Source: Cellulomonas dongxiuzhuiae (GTDB lineage: Bacteria; Actinomycetota; Actinomycetes; Actinomycetales; Cellulomonadaceae). Taken from it: DNA of 64,000 nucleotides. The notes below the pieces were generated by a model. That model saw only the letters and a program-made list of their open reading frames with translations. It searched no databases and was not told the origin of the DNA. A program made the translations under genes and the position numbers. This document shows, in pieces, positions 18,570 through 27,721 of the stretch (its first letter is position 1; each line of letters opens with the position of its first letter). Location of the stretch: positions 3,534,001-3,598,000 of the forward strand of contig NZ_CP076023.1 of NCBI RefSeq assembly GCF_018623035.1, in the 5' to 3' direction.

Positions 18570-20159
18570 TCAGGAGCCGGGGAGGAAGCCGGCGGAGGGG
18601 TCGCGGATGCCGTCGAGGAACGCCTGCTGGGAGTCCTCGCGCGAGGTGATGCGCCAGTCGTTGGTGACCAGCTGGCCCTCGCTGACCGTCGTGACGGTGT
18701 GGTGGAACCAGGCGAACCCGATGACGTCGGCGTTGCGCGGCTGCGCGAGGGCGTCGAACAGGTCGGTCACCCAGGCGGCCTTGTTGCCACCGGACTCCGA
18801 CGCCCCGATCTCCGTCAGGAGGACCGGCTTGTCGGTGATGGCCCGCAGCTGGTCGAGCGAGCGGTCGAACGTCCACGAGAACGTGGGCGTCTGGTCCGCG
18901 TCGTACGGCGGGCGGTAGTAGCCGGACAGGCCGACCCAGTCCACGTACTCGTTGCCGGGGTACAGGCTCCGCGTGTACTCGAGCGGCTGGTTGAGCTTGG
19001 GCAGGCGGTTGACGATGTTGGGCGACCACACCCAGATCGCGTACTCGTTGGCGCCCTCGGCCTCGAAGATGTCGTGGACGTGCCGCCACACCTTGACGAA
19101 GTCGCCCCGGTTGTTGCCGTTGACCTGCGCGCCGTTGACGCCCAGCTCGGACCACGGGTACCAGGACCCGTTCATCTCGTGGTTCAGCCGGATCGCGACG
19201 GGCAGGCCCAGGGCCGTGACGTCCCGTGCGTACTGACGCAGGTAGTCGTCGAACGCGCCGTCGAGGATGCGGGGCAGCGAGTACTCCGGTGCCTCGGACT
19301 CGCCGTTGCTCGCCTCCATGGGCCGCGACTCCCACGTCACCATGGGCAGCGCGCCCTTGGTCCACGAGCGCGTGACCGCGTCGGCCCGGAACGGCGTGTC
19401 CCAGCCCTGGAAGTACCCAGCGAGGTCCGGCTGCACGCCGACCGTCGACGCGACCTGGTCGTGCTCCGACCAGGAGAACGGGGACTGCGCCGTGTACAGA
19501 CCGAAGTACCGGTCCGTCGGGTGCACGATCGCGTCCCGGGTGGGCGTGCTCGGCCTGACCGGCTTGGCGGCCTCCGCACGGGCGGCGGCGGCCTGCCGGG
19601 CGAAGTCGACCTGCGACTGCGCGACCGCCGCGCGGATGGCGGCACCCTGCGCGTCACCGCGCGCCGCGGCGAGCTGACGCTCGAGCACGGCCTTCTGCTG
19701 CGAGCGGGCGTGGGCCGCGGCCTTCTCGGCCGCAGCCTTGGCCTTGCCGTTCGCGGCAGCAGCGGCCTTCTCGGCGGCGGCCTTGGCCTTGCCCCCGTCC
19801 TGCGCCGCGGCCTTGTCGGCGGCGGCCTTCTCCTGCGCCGCGGCCTTCTCGGCGGCGGACTTGGCCCGGCCGGACTCCGCACCGGCGGCGCGCTCGGCGG
19901 CCGCCTTGTCCTGCGAGGCCAGCAGGTCGGCGATCTCGTCGTCGCGGTCGGCGAGGACCGCCGCGAGATCGGCGTTCTCCTGCGTGAGCTGCCTCTCGGC
20001 CTCCGTCATGAGGGGGCCCGGCATGGCGCCCGAGGGCGAGAGCCAGACGACGCCGGTGACGGCACCGAGCGTGACGGCGAGCACGACGGCCGAGAGCTTG
20101 CCGACGAGTCCGAGGTGGCCGTCGAGCGTCCACCAGTGCTTTCCGGTGCGCTCAGACAT
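18570..20159 (-). CDS. Membrane-tethered glycoside hydrolase family 26 protein with Ala/Lys stalk
   Basis: The 529-residue protein has a membrane helix at about residues 20-42 without a signal cleavage site. A stalk of about 150 residues follows, almost pure Ala, Lys, Glu, Gln and Asp, expected to be a long helix or coiled coil. The GH26 catalytic barrel starts near 210. The acid/base glutamate is Glu328 (AIRLNHEMNGSWYPW) and the nucleophile Glu450 (VLLTEIGASESGG). GH26 enzymes cleave beta-mannans and some beta-glucans. Placed between synthase and ugd, it probably trims or releases the polymer at the outer membrane face. Its ATG lies inside the end of the synthase gene (8-base overlap). Confidence 0.9.
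   Translation of the reverse strand: MSERTGKHWWTLDGHLGLVGKLSAVVLAVTLGAVTGVVWLSPSGAMPGPLMTEAERQLTQENADLAAVLADRDDEIADLLASQDKAAAERAAGAESGRAKSAAEKAAAQEKAAADKAAAQDGGKAKAAAEKAAAAANGKAKAAAEKAAAHARSQQKAVLERQLAAARGDAQGAAIRAAVAQSQVDFARQAAAARAEAAKPVRPSTPTRDAIVHPTDRYFGLYTAQSPFSWSEHDQVASTVGVQPDLAGYFQGWDTPFRADAVTRSWTKGALPMVTWESRPMEASNGESEAPEYSLPRILDGAFDDYLRQYARDVTALGLPVAIRLNHEMNGSWYPWSELGVNGAQVNGNNRGDFVKVWRHVHDIFEAEGANEYAIWVWSPNIVNRLPKLNQPLEYTRSLYPGNEYVDWVGLSGYYRPPYDADQTPTFSWTFDRSLDQLRAITDKPVLLTEIGASESGGNKAAWVTDLFDALAQPRNADVIGFAWFHHTVTTVSEGQLVTNDWRITSREDSQQAFLDGIRDPSAGFLPGS
19717..19794. repeat. Direct repeats encoding the GH26 stalk
   Basis: Two 33-base units (19717-19749 and 19762-19794) are nearly identical and 45 bases apart. 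They encode AKAAAEKAAA-type heptad-like segments of the GH26 stalk. The flanking stretch to about 19890 is degenerate repeat of the same kind. Confidence 0.7.
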
Positions 20160-21708
20160 AGGCCACCGCCATGAGGGCGAACATGAGGATCCCGATCAGG
20201 TAGGGGACGAGTGCGAGGGGGTTGCCACGGCGCCGGGCGGCGGGTGCGGCCTGCGCCTGGGCGCGGAGGCGGGTCTCGGCGCGCAGCGCGACACGGCCGC
20301 CGGCCGCGGCCTGGGCGTCGGGGCGCAGGACCGACACGCGCGGGACGGCGTGCCCGGCCTGCGTGGGCACGGTCGGCCGGTCGACGACGTCGACGGGAGC
20401 GGTGTGCGGCGTCGTGTCCTCGAGCTGTGCCATGAGGTCGCCGTCGGACGCGTCCTGCTGGCCCGCGACGTAGGCCCCGGCACGGGTGCCCCAGCCGGCG
20501 ACGTGCGCCATGCGGAAGAACCCGATGATCCGGATCGGCATGAGGAAGAGCGTCGAGGTGATGATGAAGACGGGCAGCCGCAGGAAGTCCGAGGGCTTCT
20601 CCTGCAGGTGGCGGATCTGGCGGATCGCCATGGACAGCACCGACGAGACGATCATCAGGCTGACGACCCAGGCCAGGCCCTGCACGCCGGTCGTCGTCTC
20701 GAGGATCGCCTGGTACAGGTTGATGCCCGTGCCCGAGACCGCGCGGTAGACCCAGCCGGCGACGGTCCCGAAGAGCAGGAACGGCAGGATGATGTCGACG
20801 AGGAAGAAGATCGACAGGACGGGCGCGTGGCCGAGCATCCAGGGCAGCATGCGCAGGGTGTTGTACTGGCTGCCCCGCGACCAGCGCAGCTGCTGCTTGT
20901 AGAGCTTCTTGATCTCGAGCGGGGCGTCCGTGTAGACGAGGCTCGTGTGCTGGTAGACCGTGCGGTAGCCGGCCTTGAGCGTGAGGTTCGTCAGGGTGCG
21001 GTCGTCGGAGACCTCGAGGAAGACGCCGAGGAACTTCTCGGTCATGAACTTGTCCATGACCGACATGAGGATGTGCCGGCGGAACGCGATGGTGCGTCCC
21101 GGCAGGCAGCCGACCTGACCCAGCACGGACTGCGCGGGCATCGAGTACAGCGCACGCGTGTTCTCGAGCCAGTCGGCCCAGCGGGTGATCCAGGAGCGAT
21201 TCGGCTCGAGGATGCGCTGGCGCGTCGTGACGCCGCCGACCGACGGGTCCGCGAACGGCTTGACGAGCTCGTCGAGCGCGCCGTCGGTCCACACGGTGTC
21301 GGAGTCGACGAGCACGGTGATGTCGCCGTGCGACATCACGGTGCCGATCTTCACGGCGTTGCGCTTGCCGGGGATCGGCGTGTGCACGCGCTGGACGACG
21401 GGTGCGAACTCGTCGCACACGCCCTCGAGCCCGGGGTTGGGTGCGCCGTTGATGACGACGATGACCTCGTCGGGCTGCTGCTCGACGATGCGCCGCAGGA
21501 CGTCGCGGAAGAGGTCGAGCGGCTCGTCGACGACGGGGACGACGACGCTCGTGCTGATCGCGTACGGGGCGGTGACGGGACGGTAGCGCCGCGAGAGCAC
21601 GACCTTGAGGATCCAGAGAGCCCAGACGATGGTCGAGAAGACGGCGAAGAGATAGATCTCGTTCTGGCCCTCGAACATGTGCCGCAGCTGCAGGATGAAG
21701 ATGAACAT
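20152..21708 (-). CDS. Processive GT2 polysaccharide synthase (hyaluronan/cellulose-synthase-like)
   Basis: The 518-residue protein has an N-terminal membrane helix (residues 17-38) and a cytoplasmic GT2 domain with the DxD metal motif VDSDTVW (135-137) and GCLPGRTIAFRR (about 200-211). The catalytic-base region is SDDRTLT (234-240), and the processive-enzyme motif QQLRW sits at 272-276. Four to five C-terminal membrane helices and a Pro/Ala/Arg tail ending in a last helix follow. This is the architecture of HasA-like synthases that polymerise UDP-sugars and extrude the chain. First gene of the operon with GH26 and ugd. GGAGA precedes the ATG. The polymer is unknown; UDP-glucose and UDP-glucuronate are likely donors. 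Confidence 0.92.
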   Translation of the reverse strand: MFIFILQLRHMFEGQNEIYLFAVFSTIVWALWILKVVLSRRYRPVTAPYAISTSVVVPVVDEPLDLFRDVLRRIVEQQPDEVIVVINGAPNPGLEGVCDEFAPVVQRVHTPIPGKRNAVKIGTVMSHGDITVLVDSDTVWTDGALDELVKPFADPSVGGVTTRQRILEPNRSWITRWADWLENTRALYSMPAQSVLGQVGCLPGRTIAFRRHILMSVMDKFMTEKFLGVFLEVSDDRTLTNLTLKAGYRTVYQHTSLVYTDAPLEIKKLYKQQLRWSRGSQYNTLRMLPWMLGHAPVLSIFFLVDIILPFLLFGTVAGWVYRAVSGTGINLYQAILETTTGVQGLAWVVSLMIVSSVLSMAIRQIRHLQEKPSDFLRLPVFIITSTLFLMPIRIIGFFRMAHVAGWGTRAGAYVAGQQDASDGDLMAQLEDTTPHTAPVDVVDRPTVPTQAGHAVPRVSVLRPDAQAAAGGRVALRAETRLRAQAQAAPAARRRGNPLALVPYLIGILMFALMAVAYV

Positions 21709-21971
21709 GGGTCTCCTGTGCAGACCTGACGTGGGACGGGCTGCCCGACGTCGTCGGCGATGCAGCAGGGAGGGACCGGGCAGGCCCGGGAGCAGCCCGA
21801 GGGCTGGTGTGTCCGAGGGGAGCGGTGGCGCCGGGGCGGGTGCGACCCGTCGTCCGTCGTGCGCCGGTGCTGAGCGCCACTGGCGTGCGGCGCGTCGTCG
21901 GTGGTTCCACTCTGGGGCCCACCAGGGCGAAAGAGAAGTAAGACGGATGTTCAGGATTGAAACGACTCATC

Positions 21972-21983
21972 GGACAATTGTCC
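21972..21983. promoter_or_regulatory. Palindrome GGACAATTGTCC, possible operator
   Basis: A perfect 12-base palindrome in the A+T-richer part of the region, 264 bases upstream of the synthase start. A regulator is not identifiable, and core promoter hexamers are not clear. Confidence 0.35.
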
Positions 21984-22065
21984 AGGTCCGACGGGCCCGC
22001 TCAGCGAACTCCCAGGTCACGTGCGAGATCGGCTGGCGCCGGTAAGTTCGCAGGTCAGCGCGCGA

Positions 22066-22081
22066 TGTGAGGCACGTCACA
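22066..22081. promoter_or_regulatory. CRP/GlxR-type cAMP receptor protein site
   Basis: TGTGA-GGCACG-TCACA matches both half-sites of the CRP consensus (TGTGA-N6-TCACA) exactly. It lies 358 bases upstream of the synthase operon and 229 bases upstream of the MFS start; which gene it controls is not shown. The actinobacterial GlxR consensus prefers TA at the centre, which is absent here. Confidence 0.6.
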
Positions 22082-22309
22082 CCGGCGCGATCCCGCTCGA
22101 CGCACCCCTCCTGTCGGCATTTTGTCGCGTCTCCGGCACCTCGTCCCGACAACGCCCGGACGTCCTGAGTGAACCGATTCACACCACGGTGCCCCGATCG
22201 CGCACCGGGTGGCCCCGTCGGCCGCCCGGACCCACCCGGCACCGCGGCCACCGCCGCAGCGCACGCACCCCCGGCGCCCGTCGTGGGCGCCGGATGCGAC
22301 AGTGGAGGC

Positions 22310-23668
22310 ATGCTCCAGCCCTACCGGGACGTCCTGGCACGCCCTGGCGCACTCGCGTTCTCCGGCACCGCCGTCGTCGCCCGGCTCCCCATGTCGATGG
22401 TCGGCATCGGGATCGTCCTCATGGTCTCGGCCCTGTACGGCTCCTACGGGCTCGCGGGACGCGTGTCCGCGGCCGTCGTGATCGCCCAGGCCGGCGGCGC
22501 ACCGCTGCTCGCCCGGCTCGTCGACCGGCACGGCCAGGCCCGCGTCATGCGGCCCGCGATCATCGTGTCCGCCACGAGCCTGGTCGCGCTCGTCGTCGCC
22601 GCCTCGCTGCGCGCCCCCACCGTCTGGCTCTACGTCACCGCGCTGCTCGTCGGCGCGACCATCGGCTCGTTCGGGTCCCTCGTGCGCGCGCGGTGGAACC
22701 ACTCCCTGGGCGACGACCCGCGCCGCGTCCACACCGCGTACTCGCTGGAGTCGGTGCTCGACGAGCTGGTGTTCGTCATCGGACCCGTCGCGGCGACCGT
22801 CCTGGCCACGAGCGTGTCCCCGACCGCCGCCCTCATCGTCCCGGTCGTCGCCATGGTGGTCGGCGGCCTGGCGTTCCTGAGCCTGCGCGACACCGAGCCG
22901 CCCGTCGCGCCCGCGCACGAGCCGCGGCCGCGCGGCAGCGTGCTGCGCCGCCCCGGGATGGTCGTCATCGTCCTGGTCTTCGTCGCCATCGGCTCGATCT
23001 TCGGCGCGACCGACGTCGCGACCGTCGCCTTCGCCGACGAGTCCGGCCGCAAGGAGCTCGCGGGCGTCATCCTGGCGGTCTTCGCGCTCGGCTCCCTGAT
23101 CTCGGGTCTGCTCTACGGCGCCCGGCACTGGGTCTCGCCGCTGCACCGCCGGTTCGCGATCGGCGTGGTGGCCCTCGCGATCGGCGTCTGCGTCTTCTTC
23201 CTGGCGCAGACCCTCTGGGTGCTCGCTGCCGCGATGTTCGTGGTCGGGTTCTCGATCGCGCCGTCGATCATCAACGGCAACGCGCTCGTCGCCGAGCTCG
23301 TCCCCCCGGGCCGGCTCACCGAGGGCCTGACGTGGGTGGGCACCGGCCTGAGCATCGGGGTGTCCGTCGGGGCGTCGGTGGCGGGCAGCCGCATCGACGC
23401 GGCCGGGTCGCACGCGGGTTTCCTCGTCGTCGTCGTGTCCGGCGCGGCCGCGCTCGTCGCGACGCTCGCTGCCCTGCCCTCGCTGCGCCGCCACACCGCG
23501 CGACGCGCCGACCGGGCGGCCGCGCTCGCGGACGCCGCGCAGGCCGCGGACCGCGACGCCCGCGCGAGCGAGGACGAGCCGCCCAGCGCGACGGCGGGGG
23601 CGACGGTCGCGGCGTGCGAGCTCGCGCGCGACCGCACGGCCGAGCACCGCGACGAGCACGACCACTGA
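22310..23668 (+). CDS. Major facilitator superfamily transporter
   Basis: The 452-residue protein has about 12 membrane segments and a charged C-terminal tail (residues 400-452) rich in Ala, Arg and Asp. RLVDRHGQARVM between helices 2 and 3 is the MFS loop motif. LVPPGRLTEGLTWVGTGLSIGVS resembles putative sugar or drug efflux carriers of actinobacteria. The substrate is unknown. The ATG at 22310 follows GGAGG with only one base of spacing, so the true start could be upstream, or translation may be leaderless. Confidence 0.85.
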   Translation: MLQPYRDVLARPGALAFSGTAVVARLPMSMVGIGIVLMVSALYGSYGLAGRVSAAVVIAQAGGAPLLARLVDRHGQARVMRPAIIVSATSLVALVVAASLRAPTVWLYVTALLVGATIGSFGSLVRARWNHSLGDDPRRVHTAYSLESVLDELVFVIGPVAATVLATSVSPTAALIVPVVAMVVGGLAFLSLRDTEPPVAPAHEPRPRGSVLRRPGMVVIVLVFVAIGSIFGATDVATVAFADESGRKELAGVILAVFALGSLISGLLYGARHWVSPLHRRFAIGVVALAIGVCVFFLAQTLWVLAAAMFVVGFSIAPSIINGNALVAELVPPGRLTEGLTWVGTGLSIGVSVGASVAGSRIDAAGSHAGFLVVVVSGAAALVATLAALPSLRRHTARRADRAAALADAAQAADRDARASEDEPPSATAGATVAACELARDRTAEHRDEHDH

Positions 23669-23782
23669 CCCTGCGGGGTGCGACCCCGTCGCACGCCGCC
23701 CACGCTGAGGTGAACCCCACCTCTCACCGGAGGTCACCGTGGCCAGACGCACCGGCGGCGACCCGCTGCGCCGGCGGGCCTC

Positions 23783-25066
23783 TCAGGGCGTCGGGTGCCG
23801 CGCGTCGTAGTGCCAGAACGTGCGCTGCGCGCGGACGAGCACCCACAGCAGCACGACGCACGCGACCCCGCCGATCACCGCCGCCCCGGCCTCACCCACG
23901 CGCGTGGACAGCGCACCGAGCACCAGCTCACCCAGGCGCGGGCCGCCTGCCACGACGACGACGAACACGCCCTGCAGGCGGCCGCGCATGTGGTCCGGGG
24001 TCGCGGTCTGCAGGATGGTCTGGCGGAACACCGACGACACCGCGTCCGACGCGCCCGCGAGCGCGAGCGTCACGACCGCGAGGGCCAGCGCGAGGGGCAG
24101 CACGCCGTCCGGCGTCGTGCGGCCGGCGGTGACCAGGACGAGGCCGAACGCGACGATCGAGAGCCCCCACGCCGTGATCGCACCCGCGATGACGCGGCCC
24201 TGCCAGCGCACGCGCGCCAGGCCGCCGGAGAACAGGCCGGCGAGGATGCCACCGGCGGCGATCGCCGCGGTCAGCACGCCCGTCGTCGTCTCGCCGCCGC
24301 CGAGGTAGAGGACCCCCACGGCCGGGAACAGCACGCGCGGCATCGCGGTCACCATCGCGACGATGTCGACGAGGAACGTCATCCGCACGTTGGGCTGCGT
24401 GCCGAGGTAGCGCAGGCCGTCGACCACCGAGCCCAGGCCCAGGCGCTGCCGGCGGTCGTCGGACGGCTCGGGCGGCACGGGCGGCAGGCGCAGCAGGGCC
24501 GTGAGCGCGAACGTGAACAGCACCGCGTCCACCGCGTACGCCCACACGTAGCCGATGCCGGCGACCAGCGCCGCACCCGCGAGCGGGCCGAGCGTCAGCG
24601 CGACGTTCCAGCCCATGGTCTGCAGCGCGTTGGCCGCGGGCATCAGCCGCGGCTCGAGCAGGCGCGGGATGATCGCCGAGCGGGCGGGCGAGTTCACCGC
24701 ACCGGCAGCCGACTGCACCGCCACCAGCGCGTACAGGACACCGACGTGCTCGTTGCCGACCGCGGCCTGCCCGACCAGCGCGAGGACGGCGACCCACGAC
24801 ACGACGGACGCGACGACGGCGACCGTGCGGCGGTCGTAGTGGTCGACGAGCGCACCGCCGTACAGCCCGAACACCACCAGCGGCACGAGCGCGCACATCC
24901 CCAGCACGCCGACGGCCAGCGTCGACGCCGTCAGCGCGTACACCTGCAGGCCGACCGCGACGACCGTGAGCTGCGAGCCGAGGTTCGCGACCGACAGGCC
25001 CAGCCACAGCCCCCGGAAGGCCGGGCTGACGCGCACAGGGGTCAGGTCGACGAGCAGCGAACGCAC
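23783..25066 (-). CDS. MFS exporter, EntS-like (MFS_3)
   Basis: The 427-residue protein has 12 predicted membrane segments. FRGLWLGLSVANLGSQLTVV and GLYGGALVDHYDRRTV place it in the MFS_3 branch that includes the enterobactin exporter EntS. DAVSSVFRQTILQTATPDHMRGRLQG is the typical second-half loop. It may export a siderophore or drug; no biosynthetic genes are adjacent, so the substrate is open. It runs on the same strand as gluconokinase, 39 bases after that gene. Confidence 0.88.
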   Translation of the reverse strand: MRSLLVDLTPVRVSPAFRGLWLGLSVANLGSQLTVVAVGLQVYALTASTLAVGVLGMCALVPLVVFGLYGGALVDHYDRRTVAVVASVVSWVAVLALVGQAAVGNEHVGVLYALVAVQSAAGAVNSPARSAIIPRLLEPRLMPAANALQTMGWNVALTLGPLAGAALVAGIGYVWAYAVDAVLFTFALTALLRLPPVPPEPSDDRRQRLGLGSVVDGLRYLGTQPNVRMTFLVDIVAMVTAMPRVLFPAVGVLYLGGGETTTGVLTAAIAAGGILAGLFSGGLARVRWQGRVIAGAITAWGLSIVAFGLVLVTAGRTTPDGVLPLALALAVVTLALAGASDAVSSVFRQTILQTATPDHMRGRLQGVFVVVVAGGPRLGELVLGALSTRVGEAGAAVIGGVACVVLLWVLVRAQRTFWHYDARHPTP

Positions 25067-25105
25067 CGCAGCACCCTACGTTGCTCGGGGCAACGGACCG
25101 GGCCG

Positions 25106-25606
25106 TCAGGCCAGGGCCGTCAGCGCGTCCTTGACGACGACGTCCGGGCCGCCCGTCACCGGGACCGTGACGCCGTCCTCGTCCGCGCCCAGCGGCTCGA
25201 GCGTCGCGAGCTGGGACTCCAGCAGGCTCGGGGGCATCCAGTGCCCGCTGCGGTGCACGACGCGCTCGCGCAGGTCCTCGGGTGGGACGTCGAGGAGCAG
25301 GAAGCGCACGCGCCCCTGCGCCTCGCGCAGGACGTCGCGGTACTGCCGGCGCAGCGCCGAGCACGCGACCACGGTCGACCTGCCCTCGCCGGCGTGCACG
25401 CTCATCGTGTCGCGAACCGCCCGCAGCCAGGGACGCCGGTCGTCGTCGTCGAGCGGCGTCCCGGCGCTCATCTTGGCGACGTTCACCTCGGGGTGCAGCG
25501 CGTCACCCTCGAGGAACGGCCGCCCGAGCCGCTCGGCGACCGCCTGTCCGACGGTCGACTTGCCGGTACCGGACACTCCCATGACCACCAGGTGCTCGAC
25601 GTCCAC
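25106..25606 (-). CDS. gntK: Gluconokinase
   Basis: The 166-residue protein is a P-loop kinase: MGVSGTGKSTVGQAVAERLG, then FLEGDALHP, RRPWL and CSALRRQYRD, the GntK signature set. It phosphorylates gluconate to 6-phosphogluconate for the pentose phosphate pathway. The GTG at 25606 (VDVEHLVVMG) gives the family's usual N-terminus and follows a GGGTGGG stretch. An ATG 11 codons upstream is possible. No gluconate permease or GntR regulator sits beside it. Confidence 0.92.
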   Translation of the reverse strand: MDVEHLVVMGVSGTGKSTVGQAVAERLGRPFLEGDALHPEVNVAKMSAGTPLDDDDRRPWLRAVRDTMSVHAGEGRSTVVACSALRRQYRDVLREAQGRVRFLLLDVPPEDLRERVVHRSGHWMPPSLLESQLATLEPLGADEDGVTVPVTGGPDVVVKDALTALA

Positions 25607-25702
25607 GCGCCCACCCTGCCATCCGTGGGGCCACCGCACCGCCCACCGGAGCCCCGTTCCCCGCAGGTCACCCTGCCGGGAACGGGGGTTCCGGTCGGGT
25701 GG

Positions 25703-26044
25703 TCAGACGCGCGGGGCGTCGGGGTTCGCGTCGTCGGCGTCGACGAGCGGGCCGTCCGCGGGCTCCCACGTCGACGTCTCGGACGACGCGTCGTCGTCCG
25801 ACGAGCCGGACGAGCCGAACTTGCTCTTCGCGGTCGAGACCGCCTTCTCCTTCAGGGCGCCGCCCTGCGTCTTCGCGAACTCGGTCGCGGCCTGCTCCGC
25901 GTTGTGCACGTAGCCCTGCAGGCGCGGGTCCTGCCAGGTGTCCGACGCCCAGGTCTTGATCTTCTCGAACTGCTGACGGCCGGCACGGGTGCCCAGCAGG
26001 TAGCCGACCCCGGTGCCGACGACGAACGCGAGCTTGCCCTTCAT
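25703..26044 (-). CDS. YtxH-like small membrane-associated protein
   Basis: The 113-residue protein begins MKGKLAFVVGTGVGYLLGTRAGRQ, a short glycine-zipper membrane helix. An amphipathic region (QFEKIKTWASDTWQDPRLQG) and a Ser/Asp-rich tail follow. This is the YtxH-domain layout seen in stress-related envelope proteins; the precise role is unknown. AAGGAGG lies seven bases before the ATG. Confidence 0.8.
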   Translation of the reverse strand: MKGKLAFVVGTGVGYLLGTRAGRQQFEKIKTWASDTWQDPRLQGYVHNAEQAATEFAKTQGGALKEKAVSTAKSKFGSSGSSDDDASSETSTWEPADGPLVDADDANPDAPRV

Positions 26045-26303
26045 GGGTGTCCTCCTTCGCCCCGGCCGCACGGGCCGGGGGGTGCGTGTGGTCGTACGAG
26101 GGCGGCGACCGGCCGGTGGGGTCCTCGGACGAGCGACCCCACCGGGCCACGTCGCCGGAGCCACCGAGCGTAGGGCCGCGACGGCCCGCCCGCGCGGTGA
26201 ACCGCGCGGTCACCGCGCCGACGGCCTCGACGCGCGGCAGCGGCGCGGCGGCGCGAGACTGGCGGGCAGACCGGCCGCCCGGCCGGCTGTCCCGGAGGCT
26301 GCC

Positions 26304-27695
26304 ATGGTCGCCACCTCGCCCGCCAGCACGCCGGCCCTCAAGCGCTCGGTCGGCCGCCGGATGCTGCTGGTCTTCGTCATCGGCGACATCCTCGGCGCCG
26401 GCATCTACGCGCTCACCGGCAAGGTCGCGGGGCAGGTCGGCGGAGCGATCTGGATCCCCTTCCTGCTCGCGTTCGGGCTCGCGGCGCTGACGGCCACCGC
26501 GTACGCCGAGCTCGTCGGCCGCTACCCCCGGGCCGCGGGTGCCGCGGTGTACGCGCAGCGGGCGTTCGGGCGGCCGTTCGTGACGTTCCTCGTGGCGTTC
26601 GCCGTGCTCATGAGCGGCATCACGAGCGCGAGCGCGGCGGCGCGGGCGTTCGGCGGGGACTACCTGGCCGAGCTCGTCACCGTCCCCACGCTCGTCGCCG
26701 CCTGGGCATTCGTCCTGGTCGTCGCGGTGGTCAACGCCGTCGGCGTCTCGGAGTCCGTGCGCGTGAACCTCGTCCTCACCGCCATCGAGGTCACGGGACT
26801 CGTCGTGATCCTCGTCATCGGGGCGCGCGCGTTCCTGGCCGGCGAGGGAGACCCGGGCCGGGCCATGACGCTCAGCAGCGACGGACCGGTGTGGATGGCC
26901 GTGCTCGGCGGCACCGCCCTCGCGTTCTACGCGCTGCTCGGGTTCGAGGACTCCGTCAACCTGGCCGAGGAGTGCCGGCACCCCCGCAACGACTTCCCGC
27001 GCGCGCTGTTCGGCGGCATCGCGGTCGCCGGCCTGATCTACCTCGCGGTCGCGTTCACGACGTCGATGCTGGTCGACACCGCGACGCTCGCCGAGTCCAC
27101 CGGGCCGCTGCTGGAGGTGGTCCGGGTCGCGGGCCTGGTGTTCCCGCCGTGGCTGTTCGCGCTCATCGCCCTCGTCGCGGTGTCGAACACCGCCCTCATC
27201 AACATGATCATGGCGTCCCGCGTGGTCTACGGCATGTCGCGCGAGGGCATCGTGCCGTCCTGGCTGGGCCGCGTGGACCGCCGCCGCCGGACGCCCTGGG
27301 TCGCCATCGCCTTCACGACCGTCATCGCGCTCACCCTGGTCAGCACCGGTGACCTGTCGGGGCTCGCGGACACCACCGTGCTGCTCCTGCTCCTCGTCTT
27401 CGCCGTGGTCAACGTCTCGGTGCTCGTGCTGCGGCGACGCCCGGAGGACCGCGACGCCCGGATCGAGGGCGACGGCCCGCGCGGCTTCCGGGCACCCACG
27501 TGGGCCCCCGTCGCGGGTGCGGTCGTGTCGCTGGTCCTGGCGTCGCCGCTCACAGGACGGTCGGGCGACGTGTACGCGCGTGCCGGTCTGCTGCTCGGCA
27601 TCGGCGTCGTGCTGTACGTGGTCAACCGGCTGTTCGTCGGGCCCGCCCGGCAGGCGGACGCGATCGACGCCTCCGCCCCGACCGACTCACCCTGA
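26304..27695 (+). CDS. APC-family amino acid permease
   Basis: The 463-residue protein has 12 membrane segments. FVIGDILGAGIYALTGKVAG in helix 1 carries the unwound G[AS]GI substrate-binding motif. FYALLGFEDSVNLAEECRHP in helix 6 is the family's second signature. It imports or exchanges amino acids by a cation-coupled mechanism. CGGAGG precedes the ATG by five bases. The CPA1 antiporter gene follows 26 bases later on the same strand. Confidence 0.9.
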   Translation: MVATSPASTPALKRSVGRRMLLVFVIGDILGAGIYALTGKVAGQVGGAIWIPFLLAFGLAALTATAYAELVGRYPRAAGAAVYAQRAFGRPFVTFLVAFAVLMSGITSASAAARAFGGDYLAELVTVPTLVAAWAFVLVVAVVNAVGVSESVRVNLVLTAIEVTGLVVILVIGARAFLAGEGDPGRAMTLSSDGPVWMAVLGGTALAFYALLGFEDSVNLAEECRHPRNDFPRALFGGIAVAGLIYLAVAFTTSMLVDTATLAESTGPLLEVVRVAGLVFPPWLFALIALVAVSNTALINMIMASRVVYGMSREGIVPSWLGRVDRRRRTPWVAIAFTTVIALTLVSTGDLSGLADTTVLLLLLVFAVVNVSVLVLRRRPEDRDARIEGDGPRGFRAPTWAPVAGAVVSLVLASPLTGRSGDVYARAGLLLGIGVVLYVVNRLFVGPARQADAIDASAPTDSP

Positions 27696-27721
27696 CCTGG
27701 GCCCCTGCTGCGAGGTGATGC

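Larger units (their letters stand above)
21709..22309. other. Long divergent intergenic region, polymer operon / MFS gene
   Basis: About 600 bases with no convincing gene. It is less G+C-rich around 21920-21990, where the polymer-operon promoter probably lies, and contains a 12-base palindrome (21972-21983) and a perfect CRP-type site (22066-22081). Short frames here (such as minus-strand 21967-22311) lack coding signature. Confidence 0.6.

Noticed and set aside
21967-22311. Possible 114-residue minus-strand protein in the polymer-operon leader
   Set aside because: No ribosome-binding site, irregular composition, and it would cover the CRP-type site.
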